A DNA stretch of 64,000 bases from Aquabacterium sp. (GTDB lineage Bacteria; Pseudomonadota; Gammaproteobacteria; Burkholderiales; Burkholderiaceae_C), in contig NZ_JAQSDR010000015.1 of the NCBI RefSeq assembly GCF_029946005.1, positions 124,001-188,000 on the forward strand. Direction: 5' to 3'. The position numbers were made by a program, and so were the translations under genes. The notes below the pieces were generated by a model. The model did no database searches. It worked only from the letters and a program-made list of their open reading frames with translations, and had not been told where the DNA came from. Below are positions 1-9,922 of the stretch, piece by piece (the first letter of the stretch is position 1; the number at the start of each line of letters is the position of its first letter).

Positions 1-544
1 TGGCTTCCACGCGTGCGGGCTTGGTGAAGTCCAGGCGCCGGATGATGCGGATGCGCTCGGTGATGTCGTCGTGCACGCGCGCCATCTCGGCATTGCCGGT
101 GGCGTGCACCAGCGATGAATGGAAGGCCTCGTCCAGCATGTCGACCATGCTGGTCACCGGGTGGCGCTCATCGGTCTTGACCAGCCAGGTGTCGGCCAGC
201 GTCTTGAGGATGGGGCGGTCTTCGGCCTCGCACAGCTTGACCACGGCGTGGGTTTCCATCAGCACGCGGAAGTCGTAGAGCTGGTCAAACACCTCGAAGT
301 TGAGCGGCTCAACCTGCCAGCCGCTTTTGGGAAACACCTGCAGGAAGCCTTCGCTTTGCAGGCGTTGCAAAGCCTGGCGCAAGGGCGTGCGGCTGACCTG
401 CACGCGGCCGGCCATGTCGCTCTCCGAAAAGCGATCACCCGGCAGCAGCACGAAGTCGAAGATGAGTTGCTTGATCTGCGCGTAAGCCCGTTCGGCCAGT
501 GTCGCGGGCGACGAGGTGTTGAAGGGCGGCGCGATCAGGCTCAC
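1..544 (-). CDS. GntR-family (FCD) transcriptional regulator, partial
   Basis: Last gene of the amide-utilisation operon; it runs off the left edge, so the C-terminus is missing. The visible 180 or so residues begin MSLIAPPFNT from a GTG at 544, four bases after the stop of the preceding gene; an in-frame stop lies upstream at 569-571. A winged helix-turn-helix occupies about residues 15-75 (SRTPLRQALQRLQSEGF is the recognition-helix region typical of GntR), and an all-helical FCD ligand domain starts near residue 85 with the expected FRVLMETHAV motif. FCD regulators usually repress their own catabolic operon until a small acid or amide ligand binds. Regulation of this operon is inferred from position. 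An alternative in-frame CTG at 556 seems less likely. Confidence 0.88.
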   Translation of the reverse strand, partial: MSLIAPPFNTSSPATLAERAYAQIKQLIFDFVLLPGDRFSESDMAGRVQVSRTPLRQALQRLQSEGFLQVFPKSGWQVEPLNFEVFDQLYDFRVLMETHAVVKLCEAEDRPILKTLADTWLVKTDERHPVTSMVDMLDEAFHSSLVHATGNAEMARVHDDITERIRIIRRLDFTKPARVEA

Positions 545-548
545 GGTG

Positions 549-950
549 TCATCCAGGGGTGAAGGGAATCATGCTGACATGGGCCGAGACGATTTTCCAA
601 CCATCGGAAAAGCGCACCCAGGTCTGGGTCTGGAAGCCGCGCAAGGTGGTGTCGCTGCGGGTGAATTCGGTCATGGCCACGGCCAGGTCTGGCCCGAAGG
701 CGGTGATGCGGACTTCGTGGAGCTGGCGAGTGTAATCCGGGGGTGGCACGGTCAGGCGGTAGGCCACCAGGGCTTCGTGGCCCAACTGCTTGTCGCCGAT
801 GCCATAGCGGGTGGTGCAGGGGTTGGCCCAGAAGTAGGCGTTGAGCGCGTCCACGTCGTTGGCCACCAGGGCCTCCTCGTAACGCAGGAAGACGGCGGTG
901 ACTTCCTGCAGCACCTCGGGGTGGTTGAGTTGGCCGGTGGACAGGGTCAT
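549..950 (-). CDS. AtzH/HpxZ-like (DUF3225, SnoaL fold) protein
   Basis: 133-residue NTF2/SnoaL-fold protein resembling AtzH of cyanurate degraders and HpxZ of oxalurate clusters. Typical features are the N-terminal helical pair (EVTAVFLRYEEALVANDVDALNAYF), the Trp-Ala-Asn-Pro turn, TRYG near residue 48 and the C-terminal sheet WVRFSDGWKIVSAHVS. The family travels with amidases that act on biuret or oxalurate derivatives; its exact role is not settled, so no reaction is assigned. The ATG at 950 overlaps the stop of the upstream amidase gene (ATGA at 950-947), indicating translational coupling with atzF. A longer open frame continues upstream to 1463 but is only antisense-like extension inside atzF. 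Confidence 0.85.
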   Translation of the reverse strand: MTLSTGQLNHPEVLQEVTAVFLRYEEALVANDVDALNAYFWANPCTTRYGIGDKQLGHEALVAYRLTVPPPDYTRQLHEVRITAFGPDLAVAMTEFTRSDTTLRGFQTQTWVRFSDGWKIVSAHVSMIPFTPG

Positions 951-2800
951 GAGGTCTTCCTGCTCATGTAGGCACGCCAGCCACCGTACTGGCTGATGTC
1001 GTCGGCACCCGCCAAGCCGCATGGCTCGCAGATGAAGCCCTTGACCCAACTGCCATCTTCCAGCTCGACCGAGCCCAGGCCCAGTGGTGGCGGGATCAAG
1101 GCCAGGAAGGAGCCGATGCTGGATTGGGGCATGGCGTAGACCTCGACCGCGATGGCATGGCCTTCGTCGGGCGGTGCATCGGCCGCGATGCGGACCAGTC
1201 CGGGCTTGGGCGGCACGGTGCCCGGCAGGGCAAACAAGCGGTAGCGGCTGGATGTGCGGGTGCTGGACACCAGCCGGGCCTGACGTTCGGTCAATTGCCA
1301 GTGCAAGGGCATGCCGCTCAAGTGCGCGCCCACCACCGACACCATCAAGTTGGGCGCGGCCAAGGCTTGCACGCCGCAAGGCCAGGTCAGCTCGGCATCG
1401 GTGGGTGGGCTCAAAGCATGGCCCAATGGCGTGGTGGTGCTGCGCGCTAAGGCCTGTTGCCACAGGGCACCCAAATCCAGCAAGGCCGCGTCACTGCCAC
1501 CAGGTGCGATCACGGTGATGCCGAAGGGCAGGCCGGTGGCCGTGAAGCCACTGGGCAAGGCCAGTGCCGCCAAGCCCAGCAGGTTGACGAAGTTGGTGTA
1601 GGTGCCCAGCTGGCTGTTGCGGCCCACGGGGTCGGCCTGCACGCTGGCCAGCGTGGGCATGGTGGGTGCGGTGGGCACCATCATCACATCGATGTGTTGC
1701 CAGGTGGGCAAGGTGGCCTGGGCCAGCTCGCGCAGGCGGTACTGGCCCTTGAAGGCGGAAACCGCGTTGTGATGCTTGGCACCTTCAATGATGCCGCGCA
1801 CCACCGGGTTGATGTCATCGGCGTGCGATTCGATGAAGTCGCTGATGGCGGCGTAGCGCTCGGCCACCCAGGGGCCTTCGTACAAGAGCTTGGCCACAGC
1901 CATGAAGGGGCTCATGTCCAACGGCACCAGTTCGACCGGCCAGGGCCGGCCATCGACATCGCGCAAACCGGCCCATTGCGCCTGGGCGCGGTCGAAGGCC
2001 CCTGCGTATTCGGCATCGCCAAAGAACTCGGGCGTAACAGGCACGCCCACGCGCAGCTTGGCGGGCAGACGAGGTGCTTGCAAGGTAACCTGGTTGAAGA
2101 CCGGCTCGTCCGCCTGCGACCCCTCCATCACGGCCAGCACGCGCGCGGCATCGGACGCGGTGAGCGCGAAGATCGAAACACAATCCAGCGACTTGCAGGC
2201 GGGCACCACCCCGCCGGTGGGCACCAGGCCCGGCGTGGGTTTGACGCCGACCAGGTTGTTGAAACCGGCGGGCACGCGGCCTGAACCGGCCGTGTCGGTG
2301 CCCAAGGCAAAGGCCACTTCACCACGCGCCACCACCACCGCCGAACCCGAACTGGAGCCGCCGCTGACATGCTCATCGCTGAAGGTGGACGCGGGGATGC
2401 CGTAGGGCGAGCGGGCCCCGACCAGGCCGGTGGCGAACTGATCGAGGTTGGTCTTGCCCACCACGATGGCGCCGGCCTTCATCAGACGCTGCACCACGGT
2501 AGCCGACTGCTCCGGCGTGTAGGCGAAGGCCGGGCAGGCGGCGGTGGTGGGCAGGCTCGCCACGTCGATGTTGTCTTTCACACCAAAGGGGATGCCGAAC
2601 AGGGGCAAGGTAGCGGGGCTTTGGCCGACCAAGGCATCCAGCTGCGCCTGGATGAAGGCGGCGGGCGCGCGGTGAATCCAAGCGGGATCCTGCGGCGTGG
2701 CCGGTGGCAGGGTGAGGAAGCTGGCGAACACCTGCGCAGGCGTCAAGCTGCCATCGCGGTAAGCGGTCAACAGGCCCGAGATGGTGTGGGGAATGGACAT
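947..2800 (-). CDS. atzF: Allophanate hydrolase
   Basis: Cytoplasmic amidase-signature enzyme that hydrolyses allophanate to two ammonia and two CO2, the last step of biuret, cyanurate and urea-amidolyase pathways. The 617-residue length fits a two-domain AtzF rather than a simple amidase: residues 1-450 are the amidase fold and 450-617 the AtzF C-terminal domain. The Ser-cisSer-Lys triad is visible as K75 (GVKDN), S149 in GGSSSGS and S173 in GTDTAGSGR. No urea carboxylase gene is visible, so allophanate probably comes from biuret. Start chosen at ATG 2800; a TTG at 2806 is in frame. The gene follows the first isochorismatase-like gene by 15 bp and overlaps the AtzH-like gene. Confidence 0.93.
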   Translation of the reverse strand: MSIPHTISGLLTAYRDGSLTPAQVFASFLTLPPATPQDPAWIHRAPAAFIQAQLDALVGQSPATLPLFGIPFGVKDNIDVASLPTTAACPAFAYTPEQSATVVQRLMKAGAIVVGKTNLDQFATGLVGARSPYGIPASTFSDEHVSGGSSSGSAVVVARGEVAFALGTDTAGSGRVPAGFNNLVGVKPTPGLVPTGGVVPACKSLDCVSIFALTASDAARVLAVMEGSQADEPVFNQVTLQAPRLPAKLRVGVPVTPEFFGDAEYAGAFDRAQAQWAGLRDVDGRPWPVELVPLDMSPFMAVAKLLYEGPWVAERYAAISDFIESHADDINPVVRGIIEGAKHHNAVSAFKGQYRLRELAQATLPTWQHIDVMMVPTAPTMPTLASVQADPVGRNSQLGTYTNFVNLLGLAALALPSGFTATGLPFGITVIAPGGSDAALLDLGALWQQALARSTTTPLGHALSPPTDAELTWPCGVQALAAPNLMVSVVGAHLSGMPLHWQLTERQARLVSSTRTSSRYRLFALPGTVPPKPGLVRIAADAPPDEGHAIAVEVYAMPQSSIGSFLALIPPPLGLGSVELEDGSWVKGFICEPCGLAGADDISQYGGWRAYMSRKTS

Positions 2801-2815
2801 GGTCAACGGGATCGA

Positions 2816-3499
2816 TCAGGAGGGCAATGCTGCCAACAGGGATGCGCTGGGCGCCGTCCAGCCCACGATGGCGCCTTGCGCGCGGATCATGGCCAGGGCG
2901 GCTTCCTTGAACGCGGGGAAATAGCTTTCGGTGCCATCTTCCACCAAGAGGCAGTCGTAGCCGCGGTCATTGGCCTCGCGCATGGTGGTCTGCACGCAGA
3001 CTTCGGTGGTCACGCCCATCACGATGAGGTGGGTGATGCCGCGCGTCTTGAGCACATCGCCCAGGGCGGTGTCGTAGAAGGCGCCTTTGCCAGGCTTGTC
3101 GATGACGAGTTCACCGGCGATGGGGGCCAGCTCAGAGATGATGGCATGGCCAGGCTCGCCGTGGATCAGGATGCGGCCCATGGGGCCTTCGTCGCCGATG
3201 CGCAGCTTGGGTTCGCCGCGCAGGCGTTTGGCGGGGGGGCAGTCGGACAGGTCGGGGGCGTGGCCCTCGCGGGTGTGGATGACGTAGCCGCCGCTGGCGC
3301 GCCAGGCCTGGAGCACACGCTTGACGGTGGGCACGATGGCGGCCAGCAGCGACACGTCGTTGCCCAGCGTTTCGCCAAAGCCGCCCGGCTCGATGAAGTC
3401 GCGCTGCATGTCGATGATGAGCAGGGCCGTGTGCGCCATGCTGAAGCTGTATTCAAAGGGCTGAGCGGGCACTTTCAGGAGGGGGGTGACGGTGCTCAT
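2816..3499 (-). CDS. Isochorismatase-fold amidohydrolase, probable biuret amidohydrolase
   Basis: 227-residue cysteine hydrolase of the isochorismatase-like family. The Asp-Lys-Cys triad is clear: D30 in IIDMQRDF, K135 in DKPGKGAF, C168 in [15 protein letters not shown]. BiuH, which converts biuret to allophanate plus ammonia, belongs to this family, and the gene lies directly before atzF, which would consume the product. A paralogue at 8161-8856 has the same motifs, so which of the two is the biuret enzyme and which acts on a related compound such as triuret cannot be decided from sequence alone. ATG 3499 overlaps the stop of the ABC ATPase (ATGA at 3499-3496). An upstream frame extension to 3589 is rejected. 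Confidence 0.85.
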   Translation of the reverse strand: MSTVTPLLKVPAQPFEYSFSMAHTALLIIDMQRDFIEPGGFGETLGNDVSLLAAIVPTVKRVLQAWRASGGYVIHTREGHAPDLSDCPPAKRLRGEPKLRIGDEGPMGRILIHGEPGHAIISELAPIAGELVIDKPGKGAFYDTALGDVLKTRGITHLIVMGVTTEVCVQTTMREANDRGYDCLLVEDGTESYFPAFKEAALAMIRAQGAIVGWTAPSASLLAALPS

Positions 3500-5148
3500 G
3501 CGGCTTGCTCCAAAGGGGCGGTTTCTTCGTGGTGGCCACCGCCCATGAAGGCGCCCAGCACGCGTCGATCGGCATCCGCCGCCTGGCATTCATGGACGAT
3601 GCGGCCATCACTCATCACCACGATGCGGTCGGCCAGTTTCAGCAGCTCGTCCAGGTCTTCGCTGACCAGCAGCACGGCGCCACCCTTGTTGCGCACGCCC
3701 ATGATGCGCGAGTGGATCTCGGCCACGGCGGCGAAGTCCAGGCCGAACACGGGGTTGGACACCAGCAGCACATCGACCTGGCCATCGAGTTCGCGGGCCA
3801 GCACGGCGCGCTGCACATTGCCGCCCGACAAAGATTTGATGGGCGCGTTCTCGCCTTGCGTCTTGACGCGGTACTCGGCGATCAACTGTCGGGCCTGTTC
3901 GCGCAACACGCTGCCTCGGATCCAGCCGCTGCGCGCGGCCGGGGCCTGGTCGAAGCGGCGCAGGCCGATGTTCAAGGCCACGCTCAGGTCGCCCACGCAG
4001 GCATTGCGCAAGGGCTCTTCGGGCAGGCTGCGCACGTTGAGGCGCTGGTTCTGTTCGCGCCGCGCTTCGTACGATTCATTAGCAATCTTCACCTGGCCGG
4101 ATTCGCGGTCGCGCTGGCCCACCAGGGATTCCATCAACTCACGCTGGCCATTGCCGGAGACCCCAGCGATGCCCAGGATTTCGCCAGCGCGCACGTTCAA
4201 GCTGAGCTTGTGCACGGCACGCTCGCCCCGATCGCCTTGCACATCAAGCTTGTCAACCTCCAGGCGCAGGGGCGCGGTGGGGTTGAGCAACACGCGGTGC
4301 AGCGGCGCGGTGGAGACCACCTCTTCCAGCACGGCTTCTGGCACCAACTCGATCACATCATCGGCGGCCTTGCTGGGGGCCTTGCGCGCATGGCTTTCGC
4401 CCACCATCTCCGCACCCAACAAAGTGGGGTTGGTGTCGGCAACGCGGTGGCTGCCCACCAGGCGGCCTCGGTGCAGCACGCTCACGTCATCGGCGATGTC
4501 CATCACCTCGCGGAACTTGTGCGTGATCATGATGATGGAGACCTCGCCCGCGTGCGCTCGGTCGCGCAGCAAGCCCAGCACCTCGTCGGCCTCTTGCGGT
4601 GTCAGCACCGAGGTGGGTTCGTCCAGGATCAGCAGGCGTGGCTTGAGGTAGAGCTGCTTGAGGATCTCCAGCTTCTGCTTCTCGCCCGCCGACAGGTCCA
4701 TGGGCCGCGCGTCCAGGTCGAGCTTGAAGGGCGTGGTGTCGAGGAAGGCTTTCAACTCCTGGCGCACCTTGTGCCAGGGGATGATGGTGGGCAGCGTTCC
4801 CCGCGCCAGCAGCAGGTTCTCGGCCACCGTCATGCCGGGCACCACGGTGAAGTGCTGGTAGACCATGCCGATGCCCAGGTTGCGGGCGACCACCGGCGAG
4901 GTGATGGCGTGCTCGCGGCCATCGATCAGCACCGAACCTTCTTCCGGCTGATGGTAGCCAACCACGGCCTTGACCAGGGTGCTCTTGCCCGCGCCGTTCT
5001 CGCCCAGCAGTGCGTGCACGGTGCCGGGCCGCACGTCGATGGAGACGCCGTCCATCGCGGTGAAGCTGCCAAAGCGTTTGGTCAGCTTGTAGGTGGACAG
5101 CGCCAGCGCGCCGGTCTTGGGGGGGACGGGGTCGAGGGGGGCGGTCAT
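3496..5148 (-). CDS. BMP-type ABC transporter, duplicated ATPase
   Basis: 550-residue protein with two ABC cassettes, like the ATPases of nucleoside/BMP-family and simple-sugar importers. The N-terminal half has Walker [10 protein letters not shown], signature LSAGEKQKL and Walker B LLILDEPT. The C-terminal half has a degenerate Walker A (GVSGNGQRE) but a normal signature LSGGNVQRA, the usual asymmetry in this family. It should energise the permease pair encoded at 9923-11931 and work with the lipoprotein-like binding protein at 11964-13082. Its separation from those genes by the second importer is unusual. ATG 5148 lies 16 bp after the stop of the NitT/TauT ATPase gene. Confidence 0.92.
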   Translation of the reverse strand: MTAPLDPVPPKTGALALSTYKLTKRFGSFTAMDGVSIDVRPGTVHALLGENGAGKSTLVKAVVGYHQPEEGSVLIDGREHAITSPVVARNLGIGMVYQHFTVVPGMTVAENLLLARGTLPTIIPWHKVRQELKAFLDTTPFKLDLDARPMDLSAGEKQKLEILKQLYLKPRLLILDEPTSVLTPQEADEVLGLLRDRAHAGEVSIIMITHKFREVMDIADDVSVLHRGRLVGSHRVADTNPTLLGAEMVGESHARKAPSKAADDVIELVPEAVLEEVVSTAPLHRVLLNPTAPLRLEVDKLDVQGDRGERAVHKLSLNVRAGEILGIAGVSGNGQRELMESLVGQRDRESGQVKIANESYEARREQNQRLNVRSLPEEPLRNACVGDLSVALNIGLRRFDQAPAARSGWIRGSVLREQARQLIAEYRVKTQGENAPIKSLSGGNVQRAVLARELDGQVDVLLVSNPVFGLDFAAVAEIHSRIMGVRNKGGAVLLVSEDLDELLKLADRIVVMSDGRIVHECQAADADRRVLGAFMGGGHHEETAPLEQAA

Positions 5149-5164
5149 GGTGTTGGTGCTCCGG

Positions 5165-5968
5165 TCAGGCTTTCATCTCGCGCTTGAACACCGCCAAGGT
5201 GTGGGCTTTGACGCGAACGAACTCGGGGTCAGACATGGACTCTGGCTGGCGTGGCCGGGGCAGGTTGAAAGGCACGATCTCGGCAATGCGCGTGGGGCGG
5301 CGCGTCAGTAGCAGGATCTCGTCGGCCAGGAACACGGCATCCTCCAGATCGTGCGAGACGATGACCATCGTCACACCAGTGGCCAGGTGGGCCTCTTGCA
5401 GTTTCTCTCGGATGAACAGGGTCATCTCGAAGTCCAGCGCGGAGAAGGGCTCGTCCAGGAACATGACCTCGGGGTTGGGCGCCAGGGAACGCATGATGCA
5501 CACCGTCTGCATCTGGCCACCCGACAACTCATAGGGGTAGCGCGCCAGGTCGAAGCGGATCTCGAACAGCTTGATCAACTCGTCGACGCGCGCTTGCACC
5601 TCGGCCTCTTTCATACCATGGCGGCGCAGGGGGTAGGCGATGTTGTCGCGCGCGGTGATCCAGGGGAACAGCGCATCGCGGTAGTTCTGGAACACGTAGC
5701 CGATCTTGGTTTCTTTCAGCGTCTTGCCATCGAACAGGATCTCGCCTTTGTCCAGCGGGATCAGGCCAGCGATCATGTTCATCAAGGTGGACTTGCCACA
5801 GCCATTGGGGCCGAAGATCGACACGATCTTGCTGCGGGGCAGGTCGAGGTTGAAGTCCGTGTAGAGCGGCTTGCCCGCGAAGGACTTGCTCAGGCCCCGC
5901 ACGGTGACGTGAGCACGGGCCGCAGCGGGCATGGCCACGGGCTCATCGGGTTGGAGAACGGCGCTCAT
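5165..5968 (-). CDS. NitT/TauT-type ABC transporter ATPase
   Basis: 267-residue single-cassette ATPase of the nitrate/sulfonate/taurine importer family. Motifs visible: Walker A GPNGCGKST, Q-loop GYVFQNY, signature LSGGQMQTV, Walker B VMFLDEPFSALD and switch His in VSHDLED. It should pair with the permease at 6372 and the Tat-exported binding protein at 7157. The ATG at 5968 is preceded by about 400 bp without a gene, occupied by inverted repeats that interrupt an otherwise close-packed operon. The substrate is not predictable from the ATPase; context suggests an amide or urea-derived nitrogen compound. Confidence 0.92.
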   Translation of the reverse strand: MSAVLQPDEPVAMPAAARAHVTVRGLSKSFAGKPLYTDFNLDLPRSKIVSIFGPNGCGKSTLMNMIAGLIPLDKGEILFDGKTLKETKIGYVFQNYRDALFPWITARDNIAYPLRRHGMKEAEVQARVDELIKLFEIRFDLARYPYELSGGQMQTVCIMRSLAPNPEVMFLDEPFSALDFEMTLFIREKLQEAHLATGVTMVIVSHDLEDAVFLADEILLLTRRPTRIAEIVPFNLPRPRQPESMSDPEFVRVKAHTLAVFKREMKA

Positions 5969-6371
5969 GGGGTGATCCTCTTTGATGGCCTGGGGTGCTG
6001 ATGGGAGGTTGTTGCGTTGTGGGGGAGCGCGCGGTGAAACCGAAGTGGGCAGTGGGGCGCACGGCTGCGCTCATGTCCCCCGGCCGGGCTTTGCCCGACC
6101 TCCTCCTTTACTTCGCTTCGCCGTGCACCCCACTGCCCGCTTCTTTCTCCGCATCGGTGGAGAGAGGGGGATGGGCGGCGGCATTCGCCGTCGCCCATCC
6201 CCAGGCCTTCGCGGAGCGAAGGCTTTGCCAGAGCGCCGCCAGACAGCTTGGCGTGCGTGGTCGGCATAGCGAAGTAAAGGAGGAGGCCAGGCAAAGCCTG
6301 GACGGGGGACATGAGCGGCGCCGACCACGGACGCCAAGCTGTCCCCCCAAGCGACGGCAAAACCAGGCCCT
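5969..6371. other. Gene-free gap inside the transporter operon
   Basis: About 400 bp between the NitT/TauT permease and ATPase genes. No plausible coding frame; short open frames here are antisense pairs produced by the inverted repeats. The content is the repeat complex described at 6045-6342. Confidence 0.8.
6045..6342. repeat. Nested inverted-repeat complex
   Basis: Two 48-bp arms, 6070-6117 and 6268-6315, are inverted copies of each other with only a few mismatches. The left arm is itself enclosed by a 20-bp inverted pair (6045-6064 with 6121-6140), and the right arm by a different 23-bp pair with one mismatch (6243-6265 with 6320-6342). The 100-bp centre has two more hairpins: GGGGATGGGCG with CGCCCATCCCC (about 6167-6202) and GCCTTCGC with GCGAAGGC (about 6205-6223). 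This resembles a BIME/REP-type or MITE-like chromosomal repeat. RNA from it would fold strongly, so it could tune expression between the two genes. Confidence 0.85.
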
Positions 6372-7151
6372 TCATGCCTTGCCACTCCAATGAACAACCT
6401 TGGTCTCAATCAACAAGAACATCAGGTTCAGCAAGTACCCCAGCGCCCCCGTGATCAGGATGGACGTGTACATGTCCTTGACGTTGAACACCTGCTGCGC
6501 ATCAATGATCCGGTGCCCCAAGCCCGTCTCCGACCCAATGAACATCTCCGCCACGATCACGATGACCAGCGACATCGACACCCCCGTGCGCAAACCCACG
6601 AAGGTCTGCGCCAGACTCTCCATCAACATCACATCCTTGAACACATGCCAGCGCGACACCCCCATGATCTGCGCCGCCATCACCCGCGTCTTCTTCGCGT
6701 TCATCACCCCATAAGCACTGTTGAACAACACCAGCAGCACGGCCGCAAACGCCGCGATGGCGATCTTGTTCGCATCGGTGATGCCAAAGATCAGCAGGAA
6801 CAAAGGGATCAGCGCCGACGAAGGCGTGGAGCGGAAAAAGTCGATCAAAAACTCAACGCTGCGATAAGCATTCACCGAACTGCCCAGCATCACACCCAGC
6901 GGCACCCCAATGGCCACCGCGATGCCGAAGGCCGCCAAGGTGCGCCACAAGGTGGCCAGGAAGTCGGCCTTGATGGCGCCACTCCACACGCTGTCCCACA
7001 GGTGCAGCAAGGTCTCGCCCGGCGGCGGCAGCAACACCGGCTTGATCCATTGCGCGGCAATGACCAATTGCCACAGCCCGATCAACAGCAGCGGCCCGAT
7101 CAGGGGCAGCAAGCGTGCATCGAACAAGCGGTCGAGCTGTTTGCGGATCAT
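6372..7151 (-). CDS. NitT/TauT-type ABC transporter permease
   Basis: 259-residue inner-membrane permease (BPD_transp_1 fold) with about six hydrophobic segments, the first at residues 15-35 (LLPLIGPLLLIGLWQLVIAA). The cytoplasmic EAA-like loop is around AAQIMGVSRWHVFKDVMLMES, where the ATPase docks. It follows the binding-protein gene directly. Two starts compete: a TTG at 7160 that overlaps the previous stop (TTGA) and an ATG at 7151, six bases after it; I use the ATG, although overlapping starts are the habit of this operon. Confidence 0.9.
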   Translation of the reverse strand: MIRKQLDRLFDARLLPLIGPLLLIGLWQLVIAAQWIKPVLLPPPGETLLHLWDSVWSGAIKADFLATLWRTLAAFGIAVAIGVPLGVMLGSSVNAYRSVEFLIDFFRSTPSSALIPLFLLIFGITDANKIAIAAFAAVLLVLFNSAYGVMNAKKTRVMAAQIMGVSRWHVFKDVMLMESLAQTFVGLRTGVSMSLVIVIVAEMFIGSETGLGHRIIDAQQVFNVKDMYTSILITGALGYLLNLMFLLIETKVVHWSGKA

Positions 7152-7156
7152 CGCGT

Positions 7157-8164
7157 TCAACCCGTGTAGATGAGGCCTTTGACCGGCACGGCGCGCGAGA
7201 AGATCTTGCGCTCGGTGAACACGTCGAAGAACTTCTGGAAGTAGCCCAGGTCCGAGGCCGTGAACTCGTTGTAGAGCGTGAAGCCCGCCAACGGCACCTC
7301 GTTGACCAGCGAGGGATCGATGGAAGTGAAGCCATCCAGGTGCTTGCGCACTTCGGCCGGGTTCTTGCGCACGAAATCAACCGCGCGGGCATAGGCGGCG
7401 ATGTACTTCTTGGCAGCGTCAGGCCGGTCTTTCAAGAAGCTGCTGGTGACGCTGGCCGAGCCGCCGAACCAGGGCGCATCGGCCGCGCCCAGCACGTACT
7501 TGGAGATCACACCGTTTTCCAGCACACGGGTCAGCCCCTTGAGGCGGCCCGCGGTGCCGGTGGGCTCCAGGGTGTAGACGGCATCGAGCTGATCGGCCGC
7601 CAGCGCGGGCACGTGCTGGCCGATCGGCAACTCGATCACCTTCGGGTCCACGATGCCGTTCTTCTCCAGGATGATCTTGGCCAGGGTGACGTTCTGGATG
7701 CCAGGGCCCGAGGCCACGCGCTTGCCCTTGAGCTCGGCGATGGACTTGATGGGGCTGTCCTTGGGCACCACGAACTGGTCCAGGATCAGCTTGTGGTTGG
7801 AGGGATTGGAGCAGATGATCTTGTACAAGCCCGGCGAGACGATCTCGGCCAGGCCCAGCGCGGCCGAGGCCGTGCCATTGGCCGAGCCATGCGTGCGGCC
7901 CGCGATCATGGACTCCGCCACCTGTTGTGCGCTGGCGAACTTCACGCCTTCCACGTTCAGGCCCGCCTCCTTGAAGAAACCCCGCTCCAGCGCGGTGTAC
8001 AGCGGCAAGCCCGAGGCGATGGGCCAGTAGCCGATGAGGATCTTGTCGTCGTTGGCCTGCGCGGTGCCAGCCGTCATGAGCCCGGCGCCCAGGGCCACGG
8101 AGGCGGCGCCAGCCTGGAGGAACTGGCGGCGTCCGGGTTTGTTGTTCGAAGAAGATGAGTTCAC
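7157..8164 (-). CDS. Tat-exported NMT1/THI5-like ABC substrate-binding protein
   Basis: 335-residue periplasmic binding protein for the NitT/TauT-type importer. A twin-arginine signal is visible at residues 12-17 (RRQFLQ) followed by an Ala-rich hydrophobic stretch ending near AQAND at about residue 38. The mature domain contains the family pattern [21 protein letters not shown] and the AELKGKRVA lobe motif. Start is GTG 8164, overlapping the stop of the isochorismatase-like gene (GTGA at 8164-8161). Ligand unknown; co-transcription with amide hydrolases suggests a biuret-like or amide compound. Confidence 0.92.
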   Translation of the reverse strand: MNSSSSNNKPGRRQFLQAGAASVALGAGLMTAGTAQANDDKILIGYWPIASGLPLYTALERGFFKEAGLNVEGVKFASAQQVAESMIAGRTHGSANGTASAALGLAEIVSPGLYKIICSNPSNHKLILDQFVVPKDSPIKSIAELKGKRVASGPGIQNVTLAKIILEKNGIVDPKVIELPIGQHVPALAADQLDAVYTLEPTGTAGRLKGLTRVLENGVISKYVLGAADAPWFGGSASVTSSFLKDRPDAAKKYIAAYARAVDFVRKNPAEVRKHLDGFTSIDPSLVNEVPLAGFTLYNEFTASDLGYFQKFFDVFTERKIFSRAVPVKGLIYTG

Positions 8165-8856
8165 AAGGTCTCCAGTGCTTTGATGACGGATGGGGAATCA
8201 GACACGGTGCCGAACACGCCGCCCTGCATCAACACCATGTTGAAGGCGGCCGCGTGGTTGGCAGGGTCGGTGGCGCCGGTGCAGTCGGTCAGGATCACGC
8301 ACTCGAAGCCTCGGTCATTGGCTTCGCGCATGGTGGTGTGCACGCACACGTCGGTGGTGATGCCGGTGAGGATGATGTTCTTGATGCCCTTGGTGTGCAG
8401 CAGCATCTCCAGGTCGGTGGCGCAGAAGCAGCCCTTGCCCGGCTTGTCGATGATGGGCTCGCCCGCAATGGGATACAGCTCGGGGATGATGTCCCAGCCC
8501 GGCTCGCCGCGCACCAGGATGCGCCCGCAAGGGCCCACATCGCCAATGCCCACGCCGTTGGTGCCGATCTGCCGCGAGCGCCAGCGCTTGTTGGCCGGCA
8601 GGTCGGTCAGGTCGGGGCGGTGGCCTTCGCGGGTGTGGATCACCAGGATGCCCGCCTTGCGCGATGCGTCGAGCAAAGCCTTGATCGGCTCAATGGGCGC
8701 GCGCACCATCGACAGGTCGTAACCCATCTTGTCGACATACCCACCCACACCGCAGAAGTCGGTCTGCATGTCGATGATGATCAGCGCCGTGTTCGACGCC
8801 TGCAGATCGCCGTCATACGGCCATGCATACGGTTGGGATTCAATCGTGATGCTCAT
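8161..8856 (-). CDS. Isochorismatase-fold amidohydrolase (second copy; biuret or triuret hydrolase candidate)
   Basis: 231-residue cysteine hydrolase, paralogous to the protein encoded at 2816-3499 but clearly diverged. Triad residues are D29 (IIDMQTDF), K138 (DKPGKGCF) and C171 ([15 protein letters not shown]). It has extra cysteines (CGVGG after the DF motif, GCFCA, FEC). Within this family BiuH acts on biuret and TrtA on triuret; two copies in one operon suit a triuret to biuret to allophanate route, which is an inference. The ATG at 8856 overlaps the stop of the amidase (ATGA at 8856-8853), and its own stop overlaps the binding-protein start, so three genes are translationally chained. 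Confidence 0.85.
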   Translation of the reverse strand: MSITIESQPYAWPYDGDLQASNTALIIIDMQTDFCGVGGYVDKMGYDLSMVRAPIEPIKALLDASRKAGILVIHTREGHRPDLTDLPANKRWRSRQIGTNGVGIGDVGPCGRILVRGEPGWDIIPELYPIAGEPIIDKPGKGCFCATDLEMLLHTKGIKNIILTGITTDVCVHTTMREANDRGFECVILTDCTGATDPANHAAAFNMVLMQGGVFGTVSDSPSVIKALETL

Positions 8857-9902
8857 GCGGCCTCCTTGGACCAGGACTCTGGCGTGCTGGTGTCCAGCAG
8901 ATTGGGCTCGTTGCCCTGGAACTCGCGGGTGGGCGCGGCGATGCCGCACGAGGTGCCGTCGGTCACCACCACCTCGTCATCCCAAGGCAATGAATATTGG
9001 CCCGACACCATGTCTTGCATGTAGGTGTAGGGGCAGTCCTGCGCCCCACCCTTCACAGCGGCGTAACCACGTCGGTAGAGCTGGTAGATGTTGTTCTCGA
9101 CGCCCCAATTCAGGCGCGCCTCGCGGATCAGATCGGGCCGAATTTCGGCGCAGACGATCTCATCGGGCCGACCGCCGCCTTGCACGGCCACCGCGCCATC
9201 GAAGTTGCACACCATGGCCTCGCCCATCGAATCAAACGTGCCGTCGCTGCCGCACAGGCAAACGCTGGCGGTGGCCATGAGGTTGTGGAATGCATTGGCC
9301 TGGTTGGTGATGCTCCAGGCATGGCGCACCGGCGCGGTGTAACCCGCCGTTCGGATCATCAGCTCGGCGCCTTTGTATGCACACTCGCGCGCCATCTCAG
9401 GGAACATGCCGTCGTGGCAAATGATGAGCGACAGCTTGACGCCCTTGGGCCCATCAATGACGGGGATGCCCATGTTTCCAGGCTCCCAGGGCTCCACCGG
9501 CACCCAAGGGTGGAACTTGCGGTAGTACAGCTTGAGCGCGCCCTGGTCGTCAAAGATCAGGCCGGTGTTGTAGGGCATGCCATGCGGGTTCTGCTCCATG
9601 ATCGAGAAGCAGCCCCAGATCTTGTGCGTGATGCAGGCCGCGCTCAGGGCCGCCACTTCGGGGCCATCCAGCGTCACCATCAGCTCGGGCGCCGTGCTCA
9701 TCGACAGGCCATGCAGCGAGTATTCGGGAAAGACCACCAGGTCCATGCCCGGGTAGCTGCGCCGGGCCTTGCCCACCATGTCGACCACGCGCTGCGTTTG
9801 CGAGGCCAGTTGCGCCGGGGTCTCGACCACCGGCAGCTGCAATTGCACCAGGCCCACCACCACACCGTTGGGTGATTTGTTGAGTCCACTGAGTCCGCTC
9901 AT
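8853..9902 (-). CDS. Formamidase / aliphatic amidase (nitrilase superfamily)
   Basis: 349-residue carbon-nitrogen hydrolase with the Glu-Lys-Cys triad: E60 in VVFPEYS, K129 in YYRKFHPW and C162 in [11 protein letters not shown]60 has the same position as in AmiF, and length and motifs fit AmiE/AmiF enzymes, which release ammonia from formamide or short amides. AmiF versus AmiE cannot be called safely. In this operon it could process imported amides or an intermediate from the isochorismatase-like enzymes. ATG 9902 is preceded by a 20-bp gap from the permease gene; its stop overlaps the next start. Confidence 0.9.
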   Translation of the reverse strand: MSGLSGLNKSPNGVVVGLVQLQLPVVETPAQLASQTQRVVDMVGKARRSYPGMDLVVFPEYSLHGLSMSTAPELMVTLDGPEVAALSAACITHKIWGCFSIMEQNPHGMPYNTGLIFDDQGALKLYYRKFHPWVPVEPWEPGNMGIPVIDGPKGVKLSLIICHDGMFPEMARECAYKGAELMIRTAGYTAPVRHAWSITNQANAFHNLMATASVCLCGSDGTFDSMGEAMVCNFDGAVAVQGGGRPDEIVCAEIRPDLIREARLNWGVENNIYQLYRRGYAAVKGGAQDCPYTYMQDMVSGQYSLPWDDEVVVTDGTSCGIAAPTREFQGNEPNLLDTSTPESWSKEAA

Positions 9903-9922
9903 GCTGTGCTCCTTTCAGGTCG

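Noticed and set aside
2369-4651. Very long plus-strand open frame (760 codons) across atzF, the amidohydrolase and an ABC ATPase gene
   Set aside because: It is antisense to three genes with clear catalytic motifs. Its translation is low-complexity His/Gly/Arg-rich, as produced by high-GC codon bias on the opposite strand.
5982-6409. Several overlapping small open frames on both strands in the operon gap
   Set aside because: They arise from the inverted repeats, reading similar sequence in opposite directions; none has coding character.
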